NCBI GenBank assembly: GCA_964036315.1
Contig: OZ038485.1
Coordinates: 94,600,451 to 94,664,450, forward strand
Length of the DNA stretch: 64,000 bases
Direction: 5' to 3'
DNA from: Acanthosepion esculentum
Taxonomy: Eukaryota > Mollusca > Cephalopoda > Sepiida > Sepiidae
The notes below the pieces were generated by a model that saw only the letters and a program-made list of their open reading frames with translations, searched no databases and was not told the origin of the DNA. The position numbers and the translations under genes are program-made. Every line of letters starts with the position of its first letter. The stretch's first letter is position 1. Below, piece after piece: positions 56,401 through 64,000 of the stretch.

Positions 56401-57160
56401 AGGATTGGCGAGCCGCCCTAGCAGACAGTCATACTCGCATACGAGCGGCTAGCCATTACGAACGAGTACACGAAAGGTAACCAAATTAATTTCCAAGGAA
56501 TGAATGGATTTCTTAACATGACAATGGATTTCTTAATATTATCACTATTTAAGGAGAACGTAGGTTCGATCCCTGTTAAAAGCATCATTTACTTTATTAA
56601 AACTTTCGATTGGCTTGGCTTTAAGGGTATTTCAGTCTTTTACTAAGTTGCCTACTGGTTCCACCAATGTTTTTTTTTTTCTTTAATGATGTGTGTGTGT
56701 GCGTGCGCGCGTGCCTCTGCCCAAAAATAAATATTGTTTTTAAATATAACATTAACTATGAATAATTTATTTTAATTGGTAAATGTCATTAATTACAGGT
56801 GAAATATTTACCTGATTTCTATACTTTTAATTACGTATTTCAGTTAAACTGTTAAAAAATACAGGAATTACTACTCAAACACGTGTACCCGCAAAATATA
56901 TAGTGGCCCAGAAGTCGAACTATCATTGAATAACTGATAATCATTCGTTTTTACTTAATAAATAAATAAATGTTTCAGTATATGACAATATATTATAGGG
57001 ACGATTTATCGCGCTTTTTTTGGGGCGGGGGTGTCCGGAAAGTGTCCAGCCATTTTGAACATCTCGAGAATCGGTTGTGTTGTCTTGATATAACTTGGCA
57101 ACCCGTCAGAAGGCACCTTACTGCACATGAATGAACAGACACACTCACAAGGGATTACAT
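56401..57160. other. Unassigned sequence with a GT tract
   Basis: (GT)n at 56690-56712. Nothing else recognised. Confidence 0.45.
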
Positions 57161-57512
57161 AGGCGACAAAAGAAGCGGGCGTACTGTGTGACTGTTGTAT
57201 TCACAATGACCGAACAAAAAACAAACAACACGCATGCATGCGCGAAATTAAAAATATAAAATGGCGCTACAGGAATCTTTTAAGTAATCATATTCCACAG
57301 CTTCCTCAACCGTATCTGGAACGTTCGCTGTAAACATTTTTGCCGTCTGGAGGCCGTGTTTAAAGCCAATGGCGATTTTTTTTAATAAATTTACTCTTTA
57401 GTATTTCAAGATATTTTTCTGTAATTTTGGTAAATATATCTATTAAAATAAGATGTCAGCGGTATTTTCATTTTTTGAGTAATTTAGACGACAATTTACC
57501 CATCGCACCGTG
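57161..57512. mobile_element. Rearranged mariner remnant
   Basis: 57210-57265 (minus) matches the 5' end of the 39102 element (CATGCGCGAAATTAAAAATA, TAAAATGGCG). 57330-57512 (plus) matches its 3' end: RLEAVFKANGDFF and two stops at about 57343-57388, then AATTTAGACGACAATTTACC and TIR CATCGCACCGTG before TA. The two pieces are in opposite orientation, so the copy has suffered an inversion or two copies are joined. Confidence 0.7.
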
Positions 57513-57744
57513 TATTTGTATTTGGTCTGTTCGGAAATCATCCAGGCATTGACAAAAAATAACTTTCTACGGGTAATGACGCCTTTGTGTCCCTCAATAT
57601 ACTCTCTTGGATTTTCAGACCTAGTGTCCATCTCATTTTCCAAAACCGTCTACAAAGTTCTTGCGATCCTCACGCTCTCCTTAATTTCGTCCCAACACTG
57701 ATTTTAGTTTAGAAAAATATCGTTAGAAAGCAAATCTGGACTGA

Positions 57745-57860
57745 AGTCCGATTGAATGGCCTGTGCGATGCAATATTTTGCCACAAAATCTCACACTAAG
57801 GCCCTGTGGAGAGATGAATGGAGGTATAGCGTCTCCATCACTGTTGAATATTAACTATAC
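57745..57860 (-). pseudogene. Mariner transposase shard
   Basis: GATGGAGACGCTATACCTCC, ATTCATC and CCACAGGGCCTTA on the minus strand read like the DGDVMPSFIFPQGL region of the 39102 element. The surroundings 57515-57744 are unassigned. Confidence 0.45.
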
Positions 57861-58559
57861 AAGTGGGTTTTCTATACTATTTCTATACTTTTAATTACGT
57901 ATTTCATTTTTATGGAAACAGGAAAAACAGAGATGAAGAGGATTTTTGTGTTTTCTCTACAACTTCAAGCTCCTAATGAAGCTACTTGGTCAAAGATCAA
58001 TCACTGTTTAGAGTTGATTTGAAAGACTGATGTATCAATAAAAATCTTTTTTTTTTCTTTTTTTTTTAAATCAATTTTGAAGGAAAAAGAATATAGTGTT
58101 AAATAAATAAATCATACTTTAGTAAAACTGTATAAGTGTGATCATAAGAAAATCAACATCTGACATACATCAATTGATTGGGAAAAAAGCTGAAAGAGGA
58201 ACAAGTTTGGTCAAATGTTTTTTTTCATAACTTGGTTTTATTTTTTCAAATACTCATTACATAATTGTTTCTGGACAACCTCGTGTGTGTGTGTTTGTGT
58301 GTGTGTGTTTAGCTGATGCATTTTGTCCTTTAATGAACTTTGCCAAGGCAAATGTAAAGATTTTATTTTGCAACAAGTATTTATAAATAAAAGTAAAAAT
58401 GGTGTTATTTTTTTTCAACATTTTTTAAATTTAAAAATGTTCATAACTCTTCTTAAGAAATTCGAAAAATCTGACACCATTTTTACTTCTGTTTATAAAT
58501 TCTTGTTGGAAAATATAATCTTTATGTCTGCCTTGCTAAAGCTAAGTTTTCCATTTGTC

Positions 58560-58564
<5 letters not shown>
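57861..58564. other. Unassigned AT-rich sequence
   Basis: Contains a GT tract at 58281-58310. Nothing recognised. Confidence 0.45.

Positions 58565-58601
<37 letters not shown>
58565..58601. repeat. (TA)n microsatellite
   Basis: About 37 bp of TA. Confidence 0.95.
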
Positions 58602-58604
<3 letters not shown>

Positions 58605-58820
58605 AGTATAAAATAGTTTATAGGTCAATGCCCAAAGTAGGCAGAGCTACTGTTTGGTAAATATTAATAATAGAAATTGTTGAAAAACCATAACTAAAAG
58701 TTTTACATTGAAAGCCATCCTAAGGTGTTTTTGTTGAAAATAAAACCTGAGGATCAATCACTATGCCAAACATTTAGTTGAGATCTTAATGGTTTTTATT
58801 GTGTTATTAATATCTTCTGC

Positions 58821-58821
<1 letters not shown>

Positions 58822-58885
<64 letters not shown>
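58822..58885. repeat. (TA)n microsatellite
   Basis: About 64 bp of TA. Confidence 0.95.
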
Positions 58886-58888
<3 letters not shown>

Positions 58889-59040
58889 TTAGGATGAAAT
58901 ATGAATTATAATCTGACAGAATGATATAAGGAACAAATAAGAAATGTTTATAAATTTAATGTTTCACTTTTATTTAAACTTCATGAGAAAATAAAATTTG
59001 AAGGAGAGAAGAAAATTATATCTCTGTGTTTATCCTTGGT

Positions 59041-59185
59041 TAAGCAGACCTCGCGTGTATTTGTCAAGCAGCATTCATACTATCAACCAAATCCCACAGA
59101 GACCAACTGGAATTGTGATACACAAACATGCAAGGATTATACACATGAACACTGCTTGACAGGACAAATACCCGAGGTCTGCTTA
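59041..59185. mobile_element. Short inverted-repeat element (about 33-bp arms)
   Basis: TAAGCAGACCTCGCGTGTAT with TTGTCAAGCAG on the left pairs with CTGCTTGACAGGACAAATAC and CCGAGGTCTGCTTA on the right. 145 bp in all. Confidence 0.8.
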
Positions 59186-59355
59186 AAATAGGTAAAACAA
59201 ACACAAACATAAATAATACCTGAATTTCCTTTATATTTTCATATTTCATTTTCTGATGAAGGTTAAATATAAGCAAAGCATGTTAACATTTTATAAACAT
59301 TTCCTATCTGTTCCTTGTCATTCATATATATATATATATGTATGTATGTATGTAT

Positions 59356-59473
59356 GTGGACATTGATGTCAACAACCAGTAGCGAAAGTCTGTTTCATGC
59401 TTATACATAATCATCAGGCCATCAATTATATATAAGCATGAAACAGACACTGGGTGTTGACTTCAGTGTCCAC
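59356..59473. mobile_element. Snapback element (about 50-bp arms)
   Basis: GTGGACATTGATGTCAACAA ... GTCTGTTTCATGCTTATA pairs with TATAAGCATGAAACAGAC ... TGTTGACTTCAGTGTCCAC around CATCAGGCCATC. The right arm and its flank (to about 59560) recur at 61868-61970. Confidence 0.85.
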
Positions 59474-59949
59474 TTCTATATTTACATACACTATCACTGC
59501 TATTGAGCATTTTAACCCATAAATATAACATACCTTTAAACTATAAAAATTATATATATATTCATTTCTGTGTATGTATGTATGTAGAATGTATATGTAG
59601 TATGTGTCTGTGTGTGATATTACATTTGTATATACTTTCAAATGCCTGTCAATGCACAGATATGAGAAAAATAATTTAGTATGTTAGAAAACCTGTCTTA
59701 TACATGGTCAAACATCTCCAGTCTTTCTTTCTCTCACATACACACATGTATGCACACAAGAGAAGTGTTTTTTTTTTTGCGGGGGGGGTCTATGATTTTC
59801 TGAGAACCAGGATGAACATTTTATATTTATGAATCACATTGTTTAATAACCATTTCTGCATGTGTACATTTTCTCTCTCTCTCTCTCTACATATTATTTT
59901 TACAAACTGTTCACGGATGGAGAAGCTCCATTGGCCAATAACATTACAA

Positions 59950-60807
59950 GAAAAAAGAAAAGAAAAAGAAAAAAGAAAAAAAGAAAGAAAAAAGAAAAAA
60001 AAAAGAAAGAAAGAAAAAGAAAGAAAGCGAGAAAAAGAAAAAAGAAAGAAAAAGAAAGAAAGCAAGAAAAAGAAAGAAAGCGAGAAAAAGAAAGAAAGCG
60101 AGAAAAAGAAAGAAAGAGAGAAAAAGAAAGAAAGAGAGAAAAAGAAAGAAAGAGAGAAAAAGAAAGAAAGAGAGAAAAAGAAAGAAAGAGAGAAAAAGAA
60201 AGAAAGAGAGAAAAAGAAAGAAAGAGAAAAAGAAAGAAAGAGAAAAAGAAAGAAAGAGAGAAAAAGAAAGAAAGAGAGAAAAGAAAGAAAGAGAGAAAAG
60301 AAAGAAAGAGAAAAAAGAAAGAAAGAGAAAAAAGAAAGAAAGAGAAAAAAGAAAGAAAGAGAAAAAAGAAAGAAAGAGAAAAAAGAAAGACAAAGAAAAA
60401 AGAAAGACAAAGAAAAAAGAAAGACAAAGAAAAAAGAAAGACAAAAGAAAAAAGAAAGACAAAAGAAAGACAAAAGAAAGAAAAAAAGAAAGAAAAAAAA
60501 AGAAAAAAAAGAAAAAAGAAAAGAAAGGAAAGAAAAAGAAAAGGAAAGAAAAAGAAAAGGAAAGAAAAAGAAAAGGAAAGAAAAAGAAAAGGAAAGAAAA
60601 AGAAAAGGAAAGAAAAAGAAAAGGAAAGAAAAAGAAAAGGAAAGAAAAAGAAAAGGAAAGAAAAAGAAAAGGAAAGAAAAAGAAAAGGAAAGAAAAAGAA
60701 AGAAAAAGAAAAGGAAAGAAAAAGAAAAGGAAAGAAAAAAGAAAAGAAAAAAAGAAAAGAAAAAAAAAGAAAAGAAAAAAAAAAAAAAAAAAGAAAAAAA
60801 AAGAAAA
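59950..60807. repeat. Purine tract, (GAAA)n-type
   Basis: About 860 bp of G/A with rare C. Two uninterrupted purine blocks: 60100-60390 (about 291 bp, GAAAGAGA units) and 60472-60807 (about 336 bp, AAAAGGAAAG units). Four long frames on both strands (K/R/E or F/L/S only) are products of this repeat. Confidence 0.97.
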
Positions 60808-61160
60808 TTCTTGTGCAATTCTTGCCAATAGCAAGATTTGGCAGGACCCTTAATAAGTGTGAATTTTTTTTCTGATAGATGGTGTAACACGAAACTTTAA
60901 GCAAATATTGTTATATTTATCATTAAAGCTCACTTTCTGGTTGTGTCTTTGAATTGAACATTGACTGCAAAGCAGTACAGGCACACTAGCAACTGATGGG
61001 GCCATGTCGACTCTCATGAACCTGACAGAATACTCGATAATTAAAACAGTAATTTATAATCAGACATTGATTGCTTGCAATCAGTTTCTTAAAAGAGAAA
61101 ACTGGTCTTAAAGAACTAATGTAGCATCTTGTCTCAAACAGTCAATCAAAATTAAGTTAG

Positions 61161-61243
61161 ACTCCCTCTGTCCCATAATCGTTGTTACATTTGCATTCAC
61201 ATTTCATAGAGGAAATGTAACAATTATTATGGGACAGAAGTAA
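61161..61243. mobile_element. Very short MITE, Stowaway-like ends
   Basis: ACTCCCTCTGTCCCATAATC, GTTGTTACATTT and the inverted AAATGTAACAATTATTATGG with GACAGAAGT leave a loop of about 20 bp. TA-rich flanks. The CTCCCTC-GTCCCA end resembles the Stowaway (Tc1/mariner-related) type by eye only. Confidence 0.65.
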
Positions 61244-61435
61244 TAATATTTAATAAATATGCATTTTCATCAACAATACCAAAAGTCACTCACTTAATAT
61301 TTGCATATGTTACTAACGGTTTTTCAATTTAGTGTTAGGCAAATTTAAAAAAAAAAAAATATATATATATATATACATAATTAGAAAATAGAGTTTACGT
61401 GTGCTTCATATAGTTTATAAAATTGATTAGATTTG

Positions 61436-61859
61436 TTGGTCAATAAAACAAAAGGGTACCAATGTAATCGGTACGAAAAACATTTATTAATATTAACCAC
61501 ATGAAAAAAATGAAGCACAGAGGTTAAGGTACCAAGTTTGGAATTTTCAAACACATCTGTGTTCTTCATCAGCGGATGCAAGAAATAAACAGAGGGATGG
61601 TGGAGACTATCCAATATTAGTTTTTGGGGCTGGGTAGAGTCCTGCATGTAGGTGTAATTGTTAGAAAAAATCTGTTCCCTGTTTGATTTCCCTCTGTGCG
61701 AAACTTTGCGAAAATAACCTTAAATTTAAAGTTTTTAAATCTAACGTTGTTTTAATTTTAATCTCCGTGCTTCATTTTTGTCATGTGGTTAATATGAATA
61801 AATGTTTTTCGTACTGATTACATTGGTACTCTTTCGTTTGACTTTGTTTTATTGACCAA
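61436..61859. mobile_element. Inverted-repeat element (about 85-bp arms)
   Basis: The left arm TTGGTCAATAAAACAAAAGG, ACCAATGTAATCGGTACG, AACCACATGAAAAAAATG is mirrored by the right arm (CATTTTTGTCATGTGGTTAA, CGTACTGATTACATTGGT, TTTGTTTTATTGACCAA). The middle of about 250 bp holds TGTTCTTCATCAGCGGATGC. No transposase seen. Confidence 0.85.
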
Positions 61860-61867
61860 CTTTTATA

Positions 61868-61975
61868 TAGTGTTGACTTCAACGTTCACTTTTGTATTTA
61901 TATTTGCATATGCTCTATCTCTGATATTGAGCACTTTCTCCCATAAATATAGCACACCTTAAAACTATATATCTC
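61868..61975 (+). repeat. Second copy of the 59454-59560 sequence
   Basis: TGTTGACTTCAACGTTCACT, TATTGAGCACTTT-like and CCCATAAATATAGCACACCT align with 59453-59545. Confidence 0.7.
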
Positions 61976-62061
61976 TCCAATGTAAAACTATATATCTCTC
62001 TAAACAATGACTTTTTATTTCTAATCTGACATTTTTATTATTTTGATTATTATTAGTAGTA

Positions 62062-62259
62062 GAAACCTGTGTTTGAGTAGATGTCCCATTTTTTTCAAAA
62101 ACTATGTGTATTATGTCTACCGGCCTGTTCAAACCTGTCACTCTAGATCAGACAGTGGCTTCTTCTAGAAAGTGGGGCTACAAGACTGAGGGCACAGGCC
62201 AGTGTGACATAATATACACTGTTTACAAAAAAACAGGGCATATACTAAAACACAGGTAT
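62062..62259. mobile_element. MITE with about 65-bp inverted ends
   Basis: AAACCTGTGTTTGAGTAGAT, GTGTATTATGTCTACCGGCC on the left and GGCCAGTGTGACATAATATA, TATACTAAAACACAGGTAT on the right pair with scattered mismatches. Internal spacer about 50 bp. Confidence 0.8.
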
Positions 62260-62279
62260 CCACTAAAGATGAAGTTTGA

Positions 62280-62282
<3 letters not shown>

Positions 62283-62340
<58 letters not shown>
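62283..62340. repeat. (TA)n microsatellite
   Basis: About 58 bp of TA. Confidence 0.95.
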
Positions 62341-62342
<2 letters not shown>

Positions 62343-64000
62343 TATGCATTTCAAATAACTGGAGAATGGACAAAGGTGGACAAATGGTGCCTATTAACCA
62401 ACTGGCTTGGGTAGATGGATCTCATCTGCCCAACAAGGCCGTCCATCTAGGGGAAGGAAAACTTATCTTAAACCCCCACTGCCTTCCAGTCATATCCAAA
62501 ACATGAAAAAAGCTATGGAAGTAAATCCAGACAGAAAACCCTAAGTGGAGCCCCAAAGGTAGTTGATGGTCAATGCTGACAACTTTCTGGTAACTCCTGC
62601 AGTCAAGCCATTCCTAAATAAATACCCTATATTCCTTTGGATCTACTCAGTACAGGTGAGAGTGTGGAGGGCACATGGCTTGCATACGCCATCGCCCAAG
62701 CCTGTATCCTGCAATGGTCACTCCAGTCTCATGAACAAAGAACTGAATTCTGATCAAACAGGGCACTAGTGTTATCTTTTGAGATCAACAGATTCCTTCT
62801 GTCTCTCTCTCTCTCATATATCTCAACCAATAAGGTTAAGCTATCCTAATAACAAATTCCCTAGAAATATTCATGCTGCAATATTAGTAGAGTACAAAAT
62901 GATCCAATTACTTCTGGATCCTATCCTGCTTTGTATTCCAAGAATACAATTTGTAACTTATGCTGCACAATGTGGCTTTATTTATCTACATTTATTTATA
63001 TAATACGTATATACAGTATTTATTACTTTATAGATGAATGAGTTTATGCACACAAACAATGTCAAAGTTCTATGCATAATAATTCCTTTACAAACAAAAT
63101 GAAAGTAATTGAAATATACAAGTAATATTCGCTTACAAAAAAAAAATGTCAAAAGATAGAGGTTTGAGAAATCAATCTCAAAATTCAGATTGTTTCAAAG
63201 AGGATTTAAATATACATTTAGATGTTACTGTGTACTATGCTAATTGTATTTGTTTTTTTTTTGTCTATAATGTCTGCAACTTTTAAAGCTGCCAGTGCAA
63301 GGAACATATCTATTAATCTCTCTTGTACTGACTATGCTAGGTTCAAATAAATTATGCAAAGAAAGAATCATCTCCTTGAAATCTAGAAAAGACCTTAAAA
63401 AAAAAAATGATGATTGGATGATGGCAGTTTTGTTTGCACCAATAAATTAAGTACAATAATTTGAAAATACCACTATAACAAGCACATCCAAAAGAACAGA
63501 ATAAATTCAAATAAGCCCTCAAGAGACCAGAAAAAATAAGCCCATCAGGTAATATATTTGTAAGGAAGAATTTCATTGGCAGATGACAGAATGGTCAGAA
63601 CATTTAAAAAAAAAAAAAAAAAAAGCCATAATGAAAAAAATGCTAAATCAAGCATGTCTGAAAAATACCCAGCATGCGACCACCACAATAAGACATTGTA
63701 CTTTATCAACACAAGTGGGGTTATCTGGCAGAAAGAGTTTGATGTTGAAAAATGTGAAACTTTTACAGAAGCCAAGGGAAAAAAAAAAAAAATCTCTGAC
63801 AACTCATCGGGAAGCATTTGAAGAGTGTAGGTTGCAAATTATAACCAATTGTCTAAGAATGTTTTTATCCTGCACACTTTCATTATTCAGCAAATTTGAT
63901 TAAAAAAAAAAAAAAAGCCAAGATTTTTCTGATTAATTTTTATATTATATTTTTCCAATAAGATGTTGAGTATTGTGATTGGAATTGTGGATAATTTGTC
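62341..64000. other. Unassigned AT-rich sequence
   Basis: Nothing recognised beyond A runs at 63603-63624, 63779-63793 and 63902-63916. No frame shows a domain; the 62276-62506 and 63545-63903 frames owe their length to TA or A runs. Confidence 0.45.

Noticed and set aside
59790..60904. Lysine-rich and phenylalanine-rich frames of about 300 codons on both strands
   Set aside because: Translation of a purine tract; the same DNA is open on both strands.
61540..61600. Hammerhead ribozyme (minus strand CTGATGA, small stem, GAAA)
   Set aside because: A stem II can be drawn, but the stem I partner of the sequence before CTGATGA is missing and stem III has mismatches next to the core. It looks like a chance match in an inverted-repeat element.

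Overview
This is AT-rich, non-coding DNA from an animal genome. It is almost entirely made of decayed mobile elements and simple repeats, and I find no convincing host gene, exon, rRNA or functional tRNA. The organism cannot be identified from what is here. The mix of many (TA)n arrays, tRNA-derived SINEs, Tc1/mariner elements, several non-LTR retrotransposon families and solo LTRs suggests a large repeat-rich invertebrate genome. A marine mollusc such as a cephalopod is my low-confidence guess.

Layout. 0-0.76 kb: the end of a Tc1-like transposon. 0.76-1.5 kb: a diverged tandem repeat. 2.7-3.9 kb: a tRNA-derived SINE (called SINE-A here), then a tandem repeat holding a GC-rich MITE. 5.5-7.0 kb: remains of an LTR retrotransposon (LTR, primer-binding site, zinc-knuckle and protease traces). 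7-12 kb: (TA)n arrays alternating with palindromic elements and a broken Tc1/mariner gene. 12-16.1 kb: CA, GA and GATA repeats, including a 1.5-kb GATA higher-order array. 16-22 kb: SINE-A copies, dispersed repeats, a solo LTR and LINE debris. 22.9-24.5 kb: a reverse-transcriptase (RT) fragment of LINE family A with a partial tandem duplicate. 25-32 kb: SINE-B, LINE debris, and a LINE-A insertion whose 3' UTR holds a 3.3-kb minisatellite of about 92 x 36 bp. 32-41 kb: a long-armed foldback element, four more solo LTRs of the family first seen at 20 kb, a 47-bp minisatellite and a mariner. 42-44 kb: a LINE-A fragment with two later insertions. 44-53.5 kb: debris of three LINE families, including a copy with an inverted 5' part (twin-priming structure) and a nested MITE, then a Tc1-like remnant with a nested SINE-B. 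53.8-64 kb: foldback elements, TA/GT/GAAA arrays and unassigned AT-rich DNA.

The window is best read as a record of successive insertions. Several insertion boundaries can be proven from the sequence: all five solo LTRs have perfect 4-bp target duplications, SINE-A copies interrupt two different LINEs, one solo LTR interrupts a LINE, a MITE interrupts a LINE, and a SINE-B interrupts a Tc1-like element. Two LINE-A copies carry unrelated minisatellites in their 3' UTR regions. Family names (LINE-A/B/C, SINE-A/B/C/D) are local labels, not database names.
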